Part shown: positions 1 to 13,200 of the stretch, one piece after another
Position numbering within the stretch: the stretch's first letter is position 1
Layout of the letters: every line of letters begins with the position of its first letter
Source of the DNA: Auanema rhodensis
Lineage: Eukaryota > Nematoda > Chromadorea > Rhabditida > Rhabditidae
Reading direction: 5' to 3'
Length of the DNA stretch: 64,000 nucleotides
Assembly: GCA_964057225.1 (NCBI GenBank)
Contig: OZ059896.1
Span: 15,698,501 to 15,762,500 of the forward strand
Notes under the pieces: model-generated
Told to the model about the DNA's origin: nothing
The model's database searches: none
Seen by the model: the letters and a program-made list of their open reading frames with translations, nothing else
Translations under genes and position numbers: made by a program

Positions 1-3000
1 CGGATTGAAAATTCATGAAGAAACATTCGGAAACATTCGATGTTCTTCGTGCAGATGTTGTAACCTTTATGTGAATGTAACTTTCTAAGAAAGAAAGATC
101 AGAATGAAAACCTGAATAACAAGAGAAGCATTCCATGTTTTTGTTTCAAATGAATTTAAATTCAGAATTTGATAATCCTCTAAAGGAGAGTGAGATATAG
201 TAACCAAAGGATCAATATGAACTAAAATAATATAAATTTGGAAAATAAAAGCAAAACACAAGAACCATCTTTTAGAAGACCTTTTATCTTAATAGGCTTT
301 TTGGTATTCTGAACTCTGCAAGACTTATTATAAGAAAAATATACTGGAAATAGATTTTACTTGATAATCTCCAAGTTTTCCGTTTTAATTTGAACATCTA
401 AAGTTCCACTATTTATCAAATTATCTATATTATCAATATAATAATATAAATTTTCTTCAAAACAAATGATATTTAAGATAAAATTATCTTTAGACGATAT
501 CTGTTTGATATTTAAATCATCAAGTTCGGCTGGAAATTTCAACTGAAAATTGAAGTTTTGAAGTATTTATCTGGATAGTAGGCTCTGACTTCCCAATTCA
601 TACAATGATGTTCTCGTTTCAGAACAGAGTTTTCATTCCCTCCTGCTAGTATAAGCTGCCCCCCTTGAGCCTCTTTAGACTGAAAACCAAAATTATTGAA
701 AAAACTAAAAGCATATGGCCTCATGACTGACATCATAGTAGAATGGAAAACCTTGCGACTCGACTAGTGTCTCAGCTAACGAATCCATCATACTATTCAA
801 AGTTGAAACCAATTGATTTACCAAATCTTTACTCTAAACCAACATGCATGTGTTATTCAATTAACAAAGAAACTGACTATTTGCTTCTGAACAAGACGTG
901 TAGCTTCGAAAGACCATTCTTCATCACTGTATTCTTCAACATATCGTATATCATCTGAAGTTATTTGTCAAACCACAGTATTATTCAAACCTTAACCTGG
1001 ATATTCTGGTAAAGGATTAAATATTTCGTTAAAATTAGTTTTTTCATAGTTCAAATTTCGAGAAACATCACTGGCTAATGGATTATTCCAATTATTTTTC
1101 AATGCTTTCAATATTGATGAAGATACTTCTAATGTTTTCCCTGATATCTGAAACATTTGTATTGTTATGTAAATAAAATTTATGAATTCAACAGATTTAA
1201 TCTCTTCTTCAGTTAATTCTTTGGACTCGAACATCTTTTGAATATTACCAAGAGTTTTACTCATATATTCAAATGATTTTTGACTTGTTAGCGATTGAAC
1301 AACAATGTCTGGAACACAAATATCTTATCAGAATAATTGTAACCAGATCAAAACCTAAACTCGTTTCAGCAAATTCAGCCGATGGATAGATTTTAGCACC
1401 ATTTATTAGGATTCCATATGTTTCATTTCTAATCAGTATACCTGACTCTACATCTATACTTCCAGACTCGAATTCGAGTCGACTCCTATAAGTCAAATTG
1501 AGATTTTCCTTCGAAAAATGAATATAATCTAACCAGTCATGTGATTCTGAATACTTTGAGTACATATATGAAGAAATTGTGAGAAAGTTCAATGAATCAT
1601 AAACTTCCAGCTTTACATGAATATCATATAAAATGATATGATTAACATCATTTTCCCATAAAATCATATATGTATCATATAGCTCTACTGTCCAAATCCC
1701 TGATAGTTCTAACGTGTCGTCTAGTAAAACCTAAATGAACGAATAGATTTTATATGAAAAATTCTCTTTCATTACATTTCCTTTAACCACAACATTTTGA
1801 TGATTTTGAAGATTTCTATTTATTTCTTCAAAAGATTTTGGGAACTCAATCGAGAAAGAAGTCATTTTTATATTTTGATAACTGCGAGATATTTCAGGTA
1901 AGCGTGAATCTAAATTGAAAATTTAAAACAACTTGTTTGATGAGCACGAAATACTTGGTAAACGGGTGGAAACAGTTGGCGGGAAGTATGTAGAAGATTC
2001 GATAAAGATTGTGTGGTATCCTGTAAGATTTGAATTCAACCAAGTGAGATCTACATCTGGAATAAATAGAGTTAGCAGATTATTATACAATAAACATGCT
2101 TTCAAAAATCAATATTGAATCAAACATTTGAAGAATTCGAGGATTAATTGGCAAGCATTCGATTACACTACCAGTTATGGTAAATGATCCTGATTTTCCA
2201 CGAGATTTTAAAAAATTGAAATAGCCATTACTACAATTGCTAATTATTGATTTTTAATAAATGAAAAAATAGAAAAACCTTAACTTTATTGAATAATTCA
2301 CTTCAGAGAATAATATTTGAAATATTAAATTAAAAACTGGTGTCTTAATACCGTTTTTCATATTAGAAAACGTGGAATTTGCAATCTAAATCTGATTAAT
2401 ATTGTTTTATCTTTTCTCTTACATTGATTGTTATAGTTAATTCATATACAGGTAAGATTCCACTAATTGTAACATCTTTACTTTTCTTTTTGAATTGGTT
2501 TTCTGAAGTCTTCGATACATTCCAAAGCTTGAAACCACTTGAACTCTCAACCATATTATCCATGTTTATCTGAAATTCACAAGAATTCTTATATAACGAG
2601 ATGAAAAACAAGCCGTTGTTTCATTGAATAAATCAACTGTCCAACTATCTCTGATCAATATTCGAGATTGATAAAAGGATTGATATGCTGTTATGTTGAT
2701 AGATGTATCATAAACGCCATTCATATGGATAGTAGTAGTCGGTGAACTTTGAATAAGAGTAAGTTCCACACTTGGACTTAGTGACAGCCCTGCTTGAATA
2801 TATCCATAGAACCATAAAGTGTTATTTCTCACCGAAATCTAATAATCTATCGTGTTTCTTTTTTCTAATAAAATTAATAAATAATACCATTCCATCTGAT
2901 ATAACATATGTATTTCCATTACTATGTATAATTCCATATGGAAGTGCATACGATCCTACGAATTCTGATATATCCTTAATCAACAAAATAATTACAAAAT

Positions 3001-5641
3001 TTGAAGTTTGCTATAGCTGGTTAGAGAGTGAACCAGTGCTTGTAGATCACCTTTATCAAATCAATATGAAAACCATTGCTGAAATCTAAAGAATCCAAGA
3101 GATAATTCAGTGTTGTTAACAATGTATCATATGACTGGATTTCAACATTACTAAGAACTTCAAATATTTCTTCCAATTTCTACAATTATATCCGAAAAAT
3201 AGAAAAAGAAAAACATAAAACTAACTTTAGACCATATTTCGTTAGATTTCAGAAATGTTTCTTGAAGTTCTGCAAGAGTATTATTCATTTTTGCTCCATT
3301 TGAGTTCTAAATTTCTAATTAAATCCAAATAGAATAATAAATCTGATAGCTAACCACTAACAAATGTTTCATCAACGATAATGTCGAATCTTCCTTTAAT
3401 AAAAATAAAAATGTACCATCTTATCGTGTTATATTACCTGCTTCAAATATTCAAATCCTAGAAAATCAGTGTAAAAACTAGAACGAAGAATAGTTAATTC
3501 AGCTATTTTCGTATTAAGGATACTGAAATATGGATCAGGACTTTTTGCAAATGCCGATATCGATGAAAGACTTTTCGTTGTCATTTCCTCAGGAAATTCC
3601 AAAGACACAAACATGTCAATTGGTTCAATGGTTGCGACAGTCGGAATACTGTTCAAATCGGATGGATTATAAGTGGATGAAATAATTTGAGAATTATGAT
3701 CATAATAGATGGATGAACTTGAAGAAACTATTCTATTCGTTATACAAGGAGATTTCGAGGTAAGTGTAGAAGAAATTGATCTTAATAATGTAGGTGATGA
3801 AGATTGGATTGATGATGTTGGAGAAAACATAGAGATATTTCCAATTAATGAACTTCTAAAATCATTTGGCAAATAAGTATTGAACAAAGTAGTTTTCATT
3901 TGTTTTGTTGAGCGTTTAGTTGATGTTACTAGAGTAGTAGAGCTTTTCGTTGATGTTGCTAGAGTAGTGGAGTTTTTCGCTGCTGTTGGTACTGAAGTTG
4001 AGCTTTTCGTTGATATTGCAAGAGTAGTGGAGCTTTTCCTTTCTGTTGGTACTGAAGTTGAGCTTTGCGTTGATGTTGCTAGAGTAGTGGAGCTTCTCGT
4101 AGATGTTGCAATAGTGGAGCTTTTCGTTGCTGTTGGTACTGAAGTTGAGGTTTTCGATAATATTGTTGGAATAGCGGAGCTTTTCGTTGCTGTTGATACT
4201 GAAGTTGAGCTTTTCCTTGATGTTGTTAGAGCAGTGGAGCTTTTCGTTGCTGTTGATACTGAAGTTGAGGTTTTCGGTAATATTGTTGCAATAGTGGAGC
4301 TTTTCGTTGCTGTTGATACTGAAGTTGAGCTTTTCGTTGCTGTTGGTACTGAAGTTGAGCTTTTCGTTGCTGTTGGTACTGAAGTTGAGCTTCTCATTGA
4401 TGTTGCAATAGTCGAGCTTTTCATTTCTGTTGGTACTGAAGTTGAGGTTTTCCTTAATGTTATTAGAGCAGTGGAGCTTTTCCTTTCTGTTGGTACTGAA
4501 GTTGAGCTTCTCGTTGATGTTGCTACAGTACTAGAGCGTTTCGTCATTGTTGGAACAGTAGTAGAGCCTTTCGTCGTTGTTGGAATCGAAGTGGAATGTT
4601 TCGTCATTGTTGGAACAGTAGTAGAGCCTTTCGTCGTTGTTGGAATCGAAGTTGATCGTTTCGTCGTTGCTGTTACCGAAGTGGATCGTTTCGTCATTGT
4701 TGGTACAGTAGTAGAGCCTTTCGTCGTTGTTGTCGGTATCGAAGTTGATCGTTTCGTCGTTGCTGTTACCGAAGTTGATCGTTTCGTCGTTGTTGGTATG
4801 GAAGTAGATAGTTTCGTCGTTGTTGGAATCGAAGTTGATCGTTTCGTCGGTGCTGTTACCGAAGTTGATCGTTTCGTCGTTGTTGTCGGTACCGAAGTAG
4901 AACGTTTCGTCGTTGTTGTTGGAACGATAGGTATAGTAAGATCGACGAAAGGGTTACCTTAACATATAAAATAAATAAATTTTAGAGTAAATATAATATA
5001 CAGTATGAAGTGATACTTGAACAGAAACCAACACTATATTTGTTTCCATCTATAAAGGCATCTCCAGCAATGCGCATGTTTGGAAACATCCTAAATGTTT
5101 TTCCATCTTTTTCATAAAACACTGTAAAAATATTAAACGCATAATTACATTTTTTGACCTAAATTTAAGAATTTAAAAAGAATGAAAGCTTTAAAAACCG
5201 AAGCGATGGGTTTCAAATTTAAAATTTGAGATCTTGTCATGTTTTGATATTCTCTAATTTTTAACATATTCTGCTGCTTTTCTGTTAGCCCATAATTGAC
5301 TTGGGTTACATTCCCTATACATTCCTACAATAGAATTTTAAATTAAAGCATAAATTGGAAGCTTAACATCGTCTTGAGCTGAAAATATTTTTTAAATGAA
5401 AAACTTTACTATTTTTTCTTTTTACCGATATCTTGTTCCGTAGCATATCCATAGATTCGTCGAGGCATCGGGTATGTAGGTGTGTATTGAACTTCTAAAA
5501 TAATTTTTATATTTTCATTTTTACAGATATCATTATCACCATTGCATTTCAAAGAATATATCTGAAAAGAATCAAAATTAATAATAAATTTAAGAAGAAA
5601 CTCACAAGTAAAAGTAGAAAAGCCCAGCCACATATTTGCAT
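1..5641 (-). CDS. lov-1-like: LOV-1/polycystin-1-like gene A, 5' part (3' part off the left edge)
   Basis: This is the 5' half of the same gene as copy B. The start codon is at 5641-5639 and the signal-peptide exon at 5606-5641 begins MQICGWAFLLLL. A 44-nt intron leads to exon 5426-5561. The mucin exon, 3438-4957, is the shortest of the five (1520 nt). Post-mucin ectodomain exons run down to position 1, where the reading stops in the exon that precedes the GPS region in complete copies. GPS, PLAT and channel domains must lie beyond the window. The repeat block belongs to the A/B/D subtype. No lesion was seen in the visible exons. Confidence 0.85.
3895..4935 (-). repeat. Mucin-like VNTR of copy A
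   Basis: Coding minisatellite within exon 3438-4957. The sense (minus) frame reads variants of a 9-10 residue unit such as SSTSVPTATK, TKRSTSIPTT and SSTTLATST, so about 30-nt repeats and higher-order pairs of about 60 nt. Dense Ser and Thr with regular Pro suggest O-glycosylation. The downstream half of the exon is non-repetitive and well conserved between copies. Confidence 0.9.
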
Positions 5642-5656
5642 GATGACACACAGCAA

Positions 5657-6272
5657 CTGAAGATTGGTTACTACGACAGCTAATTTCAGTTTTCATATTA
5701 GATTGTGTTACCTGGATATACATACTTAGCTAATAGCATTAGTCAAGACAACTATTGTACAGCAAAGAACATGTAAATCATAGTTTGTAAACAAAATAAT
5801 GAACATAACAGTTTTGTCTGTTGTTTTATAACAAATTGACAGAACTATTCTCTTATTGGCTAAATTCAAATGCAAATTTCAAAATTTGGAAATTAACCAA
5901 TGAGCGAATGCTAATATGAAATGATTATATCACATCATAATTATTATTGTTTATTTGTTGTTAATATTGAAAATATAATTGATCACCTTAAAAATAAATA
6001 TTTCGGTTCTATTATAATATTTATAATTCAATATTATTGATTTACATAAGGTTTTCAAATAAAGAAACAATCTTTATTTGGAAATACTGTAGTGACCATG
6101 TCACTCTTCAATATATCAAAATGTTTCATATTGAAGGTCAAATAGAGGAGATATATAAGGAATTTAAATATTCTGAAAATATGAATACGGTAAGAAACAT
6201 TCATATTGTAAGTTTTACTTTATTTATAAAATTTATTAAAAATAAAATTTCTTTATATTTATAGGTTTTAAT
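5657..6272. promoter_or_regulatory. Divergent promoter region, unit 1
   Basis: Spacer between LOV-1-like A (minus) and Thr1 (plus). ATTGG at 5855-5859 and CCAAT at 5897-5901 form the ends of an imperfect inverted repeat (13 of 16 arm positions match). An ATGCAAAT octamer lies between them (5870-5877). A TATATAAGG box at about 6152-6160 could serve Thr1. On the minus strand, an ATCTTCAG acceptor ends at 5657, 16 nt before the LOV-1-like ATG, with a possible donor CAG|GTAACAC further upstream. This suggests a 5' UTR intron or trans-splice site. Confidence 0.55.
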
Positions 6273-6897
6273 ATGATTAATATTATTTTATTTCTTATTC
6301 ACATTCAGTACAGTATTCAATGTATGCCAACAAATTCTGATATGGGTTTGTCATTAAAGAATTCTTGAAATATTTGTCCAAAGATTTATTTAGAAACAAC
6401 GACTATTCGTTATACTACAACAGTATCAGGTAATAAATGTTTCATAACGATTAGTTTTTGTTAATTTGATTTCAGTAAATCATATTCTATAAATCTGATA
6501 TATGGGGGTTTTTATCCTCTTATGTATTAGATATTATTACAATTACTATTTTCAGGAAAAGAAACAACCTTATACATGACCACAACTGACAGTCAATTGA
6601 CTACAAATGAGCACCTCTGGACTACAACTAGTTACTGGCAATCAACAACGCATATTGATCAAACTTCTTCTATTTATGATACTTCAACATCAGGTTATTC
6701 TTAGTTTTACTATTGAACAAATAATTCTTGTAGCTTCATTCGAATGTATTAATTTGGAAAATCTTGTCAATGATTTGGATTCTTTTTTTCAGGTGAATGA
6801 TGATATGCCCGGGTCGCTACTACATATTCGATGTTTTTATGAGAAATGGCATTTTGAAGATAGAAAGATTACTGGTATTGGTTGTGAGAAGGTTTGA
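6273..6897 (+). CDS. Secreted Thr-rich protein with C-terminal Cys module, copy Thr1
   Basis: Predicted four-exon gene: 6273-6345, 6394-6429, 6556-6693 and 6734-6897. All junctions are phase 1 and the total is 411 nt, or 136 residues. Exon 1 encodes a signal peptide (MINIILFLIHIQYSIQC). Exon 2 is a 36-nt micro-exon (TTTIRYTTTVS), and exon 3 is Thr-rich (TTTDSQLTTNEHLWTTTSYW). Exon 4 encodes a short module with three cysteines, ending IRCFYEKWHF then GIGCEKV. Thr-rich linkers followed by small cysteine modules occur in nematode families such as DUF281, but the match is by eye only. Function unknown. An AG at 6263-6264 (TTTATAG), eight bases before the ATG, could be a trans-splice or 5' UTR intron acceptor. 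Confidence 0.7.
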
Positions 6898-7234
6898 ACC
6901 AGTAAGGAAAGATAAAAAGTTTTTCAAAATCTTTTATTTCATAATTTCGTTCCAAATGTTGTAACATGTAATGGTGACGATGATACCAGCGATATTAGTA
7001 ATTGGTCTTAGGTGGAACAGAGATTGCTTATTATTCATTAAATCTTAAGATAATACCTTTGACTGAAAAGACTCACAACATCGATAGTTGATAACTTGAT
7101 TGATGCAACTTCTATTGATATATTAGTTAGAATTAAGCATAATGATTAGATGTAATACATTGATCATCTGTTGTTTCAACATCATCATATGAACAAGTTC
7201 ATCAATCAAGTTTATTATAAATGAATACTAAATT
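6898..7234. other. Tail-to-tail spacer between Thr1 and LOV-1-like B
   Basis: About 340 bp of AT-rich DNA between two converging stop codons. It presumably holds both 3' UTRs; AATAAA-like signals are not clear. The unit junction (7217/7218) falls inside it, 17 bp before the LOV-1-like stop codon. The same spacer recurs at 19072-19408 and 31437-31773. Confidence 0.6.
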
Positions 7235-10200
7235 TCAATTTTTTGCAGCCGTCTGTGTGATTTGTGAGAAGAAGAGTTGTGTTCCTTGCTCGTACTGTTT
7301 CATCCATATATCTTTCGTATTAATTTTTGAATTCGATATTTTCTTTGTCAACTCATACGTCTGAATAATTTTATATTTTTCGTTGATTGTAGTAAAGTTG
7401 AACCTGGTTAATGAAGTCCTTCAAAAATAGTTGATCCAATACTAAACTGGGAATATCATGTGCATTATCATGACAGCGTTGGCAGATACCAAGCGAAGAT
7501 TTAACCTGAAATATACTGTGATATCTTTCTTCTTAACTATTATATATTTACCTTAAAGCATATATGTCCTACTAAATCATAATCAATTGCTAAACGTTCA
7601 GGATTTGAACGAATATCTTCAAATTCATACATTATAATCATTACAAATACATTCAAAATAACAATTGTTCCAATCATCATGAAAAGTACAAAGTAAGCTG
7701 ATCCTAAAATATAAAAATGCTTTTCAATATTGGATATCGTTTAACCTAATATAGAGGTGTCATATACTTTTCCACCAGCAACTTTACCCAGAAGAGAAGA
7801 AACAAGTGTTTGAAGAGAAACAAAATACGAATGATAACTGAAAACGCGTATATCAAATCTCTTTTCAATCAAATTTCTTTTACTTTTCTAATTTATTGCT
7901 CAATAAGTGAAGTATAGAGATCACAAATGTATTCAGAAAACAGGTGAAGAAGAGTCCAAAGTCGAATACTTGAGAAGAAGCACTGCTCAACGTATCGGCT
8001 AAGGCTGATATTCGATGATTTTGCCTGAAAATTGGAAATTGAAAGCCATCAGTGGAACGTTTACCTCAGAATTTTTATAAACTTGAATGAAATAAAGAAG
8101 ACAATTGTAGCAAATATATATGTAAACGCAAGTTCTAAATCACGTTGTTTAGTTAAATTAATGAAAATATTTCCATTTGTTGTGACAAATCGTTCAGTAA
8201 TCTGAAAATTCAAAATTGAATCAAGGTATATACATAGAGTACTAGATACCTCAGAAGCATTAATGCTTTTCATAATGAATATATAAACTGTTGAAATTCC
8301 TAATAAACTAACGAGTAAATCAGTAAATTCCCAAAAGTTATAGGATCTAAAGAAGGAATTTAGATAATTCCCATGAAACATTGAATTTGACAAACCCAAT
8401 CAAGACGTGTTTCAATAGTTTAAATGGATTTCCAATAGAACTTCTCTTGATAAACGTTCGTCTATCGGATACTAATTGGATGATTTCGTACAGAAACTTG
8501 ATTATACAGTATAACAAGTAGAATATCTGGAGAAATACTCTTTGTTTTCTTAAAAAGTAAACAAACCAACCTCTAGTAAAGTTTTGAGTTCACCATCATC
8601 CTCATTTCGGTAAATACGAATGGTTTCTATCCATACAGTTGGATGAAAAAATCCTAAACAAGCTATGATTAGAGACTAATAGATGATTTTCAATTTGAAC
8701 CTTCTTCTGGAATTTCCACGAGAAGTTGAATTACTGAGAAATAATTTATCTGAGCATTATAACAAGAAATTTCTACCATGATAGCTCTTGTATTCTGCAA
8801 ATATAGAATATGATGATATGAAGAGATACTGAAGATGTCCACTTCATCAATCCAGCATTCATTGTTCAACTGGGAAAAACGTTTTCTGAGACTTTCTGAA
8901 GAACCTTGTAGAGATACTATGTAACCACCACCTTCATAATTTCCAAATAATCCCATCAAACGTGGATCTAAATGCACATAACTAGACAGATGAATACTTA
9001 GCTGTCGGAATACTTCCTGTTTCTTCTGAAGATGAATGAGTAAAGCCTTTACCCAATACGTTGTTCTCTGACTTCCAACGTGCAACTTGTGATGAACAAC
9101 TTGAATTTCGCAGTTTTCCAACTCTATTGGATAAGGAGTTGAAGGTTTGGAGATTGTTGTGATCAATCACACTGGTAGTTGAACGAATTTGTCTGATGAT
9201 ACCATAACCTATTGAACGTGAAGCCTTAAAAATAGAAAGATACATCAGAAGCCATTGATTGATGCTACTTTATCATTAAACATCCCCCTCATATCATAAG
9301 CTGGATCCCCATCTGACCAAGTTGAAGTGAGTCCTGTTCATTTGGCTTTCTATTACATAATTGTAATAATTATAAAAACCTGGTGTTAAAGAATCGTTAA
9401 GCCATCTCCAAAAGTCGTGCTCATTTCTTATTTTCAAAAACGAATTGTCAGAATCCGTTTGAAGATTAAACACATATTTCATCTATTTTGATATAACATT
9501 CAGTATATTAACTGTTGAAATCTTACATTATTCTGATAGTAAAATCCATACTTATCACGAATCAAGTACATCAAGCTTCCAAGCAATATCAAAGATATGA
9601 GCAAGAAAGCAAACTCTTTCATTGTCTCGAACAATAGTTCTTCTCTATATACCCATGTATATGGCCAACGTTGTTGCATTTCCTTTACCTTAATCGATTA
9701 TCACGAGAAACTTGTAGCTTTATTATATCCGAATTCCTTCTTCCTGTGTCATCATGTTGTTCTTGCGACAAAATTGGCTCTGAAATGCTGATGTGAGTTT
9801 GCTTTTGGAGAATTTGGTAAACGTTTCGTCTGCGAATTTCGAAGATTTAAAAGGAAAAGTTCTATTTTAGAAACAAAAGCATAGATTAATCCATTTCTTT
9901 CATGAACACATGCTAGAAGAATAACCTGAAAATATTTGTTTCAACTTGTTTCAACATAGAAATTGTACTTTGATCGGTTCCATTAGGAAAATCCATATAA
10001 CAATGATTATCAAGAATTGCTTTGTTACCGTATTAGATTGATGTTCCGTTAATGATAAAGATTTCTGAGATATATTTGGATTAATTTCCAAATTTTCAAA
10101 AAAAACTTACAGTAATATTAAAAATAAATAGAATAAGAAGAATAGTTCGAATGAATAGCATTAGTATTAGTTTCATTATAGGATTCATATATGACATTGG

Positions 10201-13200
10201 AACTTTGAAGTTTTCTTTCATTTTCTTGAAACTATTGATTTCGTTATGTTCATGTATTGTCAAAATTCTTCTAAATAACAATATAATTGAGAAAAATGAT
10301 ATATGCAACGTTAGTACTTCCATAAAAATAGAATAAGCTGATTCATGGTAGTTAAGATACATGATAAGACTACGGCTATCACGATCTGAAAATTTTAGTT
10401 GAAAATCGTTTTCTAACAAACATTCACATTGATCATAAGAGAATCAGTTGGATTAGCAGTCAAATATTGAGAAATACATAGAAGTATTGAAGTTAATATT
10501 GAAAATGAATACCATAGTGAGATTACTTGTATATTTCTTCCAAATCTTCCGTTTGAACTTTCTAAAATAAGTTTCATTTTTATATTTTCATATACGTATG
10601 CATATACCAAAGAAAATTGCTAAAAAACTAATATTTTCAGTCAACTGATGTAAACATAAGAAGTCGGAAAAATAATATTTTGATCCTTTTTCTTGAACTA
10701 AACATTCCACCTTAATATCAGCCTAGTCACTATAGTTACTAGGAAATTTAAAAAACTTGGCTCTTGTAATGTGTTCCTAACCAGCATCCTACTGGAAACG
10801 AGAATGTTTCTCGAGTTTGTACGTCGAATATTAAGATTTTTGAACAAAACCATTCCTCCGTCTTACCAGTACCCATCTGATCAACCCATAAGCGAAGATA
10901 CTTGATATGTCCGAGACAACTTGACATTTTGATGAAAGCTATTTGAAAACAAAAGAAAATACTTCGAAGTAGTCAGCAGATATCTGGAATAGGATCCCCA
11001 TTTGAACCTGATTTCATCATTCTTCCTTGACTTTTCGTCAATTTCCAGCCTTCTGGCCATTTCCGATGATATTTTTCCCGTCAAATTGAAGCAAATCTTT
11101 AAACTTTTCGTTGTTTTGAAAACTAAATTACATTGAATACTTGAGAATTTGTAGACGAAAATTGTCGGAAACCAGTAAAAACAGTTAGAATATACATGTA
11201 AGTATGATCCGGTCGATTATCATCAAGGTAGTGGATTTTCTTCTAAAATTCAAAAATTAGAGGCTCAATGAAATTTCTACTTCACCTTTTCATTTCTAAC
11301 TAATGATAAAGATTGATGAATATTATAGATGATTATCAGAAAAAATATGTTATAACATATAATTAATACAAATAATTTTATATTTTTCTATAAAAACTTA
11401 TAATTTAATAATCAAAGTATGAAATCTTACAGCAATAACATCAACAATATACTCATACGTATTTGTTGTTATAACATCCTGATTAAATATTCCAACAGAG
11501 AATGATGTTAAATGAGTTGATTCACATAGTACAATCTTCAGATCTGATGTATTAGTTGACTATAATAGAATAAAAGGCATTTATATGTTAAATGTTTAGG
11601 ATTTAACCGAAATTCCCCAAGATTCCATACGATCTGTATGAGAGTTGTAGGAATAACATCCTTTAGTTAAGACTCTAACGTCATGATCCATATTATCTGA
11701 AAACATCTCTTAGAAACATTGGTAACTTAGTGTCATAAGTCTGAGGAAAGCTTAAGAGGGGAAAGGAGACAACATTTCCTTTCTCTCTTACTTTCAGAAA
11801 AACGCCATGTCCTGGAATATCCAAAAGGTTTATCGTAATCGTTGTATAATACACTTTTGTTTCCAAGCTTCTTGTCGGAAAGTGATCCGAAACCAAAAAT
11901 AAATAAACCAGTCATGTTCAGTAGTTCAGAATTCAAAATGTGAAACTGGTTGAAAGCTTGAAGTAAAGAAAGGTATATGTTTCAACTCTTCTGTTACTCT
12001 TGTCATTGATATGTTCGAAGAAAAATGAATGATCCTCTGCACGAGGCCCCGGAACGGATTGAAAATTCATGAAGAAACATTCGGAAACATTCGATGTTCT
12101 TCGTGCAGATGTTGTAACCTTTATGTGAATGTAACTTTCTAAGAAAGAAAGATCAGAATGAAAACCTGAATAACAAGAGAAGCATTCCATGTTTTTGTTT
12201 CAAATGAATTTAAATTCAGAATTTGATAATCCTCTAAAGGAGAGTGAGATATAGTAACCAAAGGATCAATATGAACTAAAATAATATAAATTTGGAAAAT
12301 AAAAGCAAAACACAAGAACCATCTTTTAGAAGACCTTTTATCTTAATAGGCTTTTTGGTATTCTGAACTCTGCAAGACTTATTATAAGAAAAATATACTG
12401 GAAATAGATTTTACTTGATAATCTCCAAGTTTTCCGTTTTAATTTGAACATCTAAAGTTCCACTATTTATCAAATTATCTATATTATCAATATAATAATA
12501 TAAATTTTCTTCAAAACAAATGATATTTAAGATAAAATTATCTTTAGACGATATCTGTTTGATATTTAAATCATCAAGTTCGGCTGGAAATTTCAACTGA
12601 AAATTGAAGTTTTGAAGTATTTATCTGGATAGTAGGCTCTGACTTCCCAATTCATACAATGATGTTCTCGTTTCAGAACAGAGTTTTCATTCCCTCCTGC
12701 TAGTATAAGCTGCCCCCCTTGAGCCTCTTTAGACTGAAAACCAAAATTATTGAAAAAACTAAAAGCATATGGCCTCATGACTGACATCATAGTAGAATGG
12801 AAAACCTTGCGACTCGACTAGTGTCTCAGCTAACGAATCCATCATACTATTCAAAGTTGAAACCAATTGATTTACCAAATCTTTACTCTAAACCAACATG
12901 CATGTGTTATTCAATTAACAAAGAAACTGACTATTTGCTTCTGAACAAGACGTGTAGCTTCGAAAGACCATTCTTCATCACTGTATTCTTCAACATATCG
13001 TATATCATCTGAAGTTATTTGTCAAACCACAGTATTATTCAAACCTTAACCTGGATATTCTGGTAAAGGATTAAATATTTCGTTAAAATTAGTTTTTTCA
13101 TAGTTCAAATTTCGAGAAACATCACTGGCTAATGGATTATTCCAATTATTTTTCAATGCTTTCAATATTGATGAAGATACTTCTAATGTTTTCCCTGATA

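Noticed and set aside
743-958. Plus-strand ORF of 71 codons repeated in every unit
   Set aside because: Antisense to ectodomain exons reading DDIRYVEEYSDEEW and MMDSLAETLVESQ; no independent signals.
3880-4962. Long plus-strand ORF (360 codons; up to 529 in unit 5) opposite the mucin repeats, rich in Val and Glu
   Set aside because: It is the antisense frame of a 30-nt-based repeat that lacks stop words. The copy in unit 3 is broken by a TGA while the minus frame stays open, and the minus frame fits spliced neighbours.
6037-6264. Plus-strand ORF of 75 codons upstream of Thr1
   Set aside because: It overlaps the TATA-like box and the putative 5' UTR or intron, and its composition is typical of noncoding AT-rich DNA.
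7362-7403. Apparent C-terminal frameshift (five T versus four T in copy D)
   Set aside because: The run lies in a short intron between FINQ and TYELT; spliced products are the same.
7740-7750. TAA stop in the pore exon of copies B, C and E (GGTTAAACG), absent in D
   Set aside because: It lies in a 42-nt intron with a GTTAAA donor and TTTTAG acceptor. Splicing joins SIL and GSAYF in phase in all copies.
9597-9791. Plus-strand ORF of 64 codons repeated in units 2-4
   Set aside because: Antisense shadow of the membrane-segment exon of the LOV-1-like gene.
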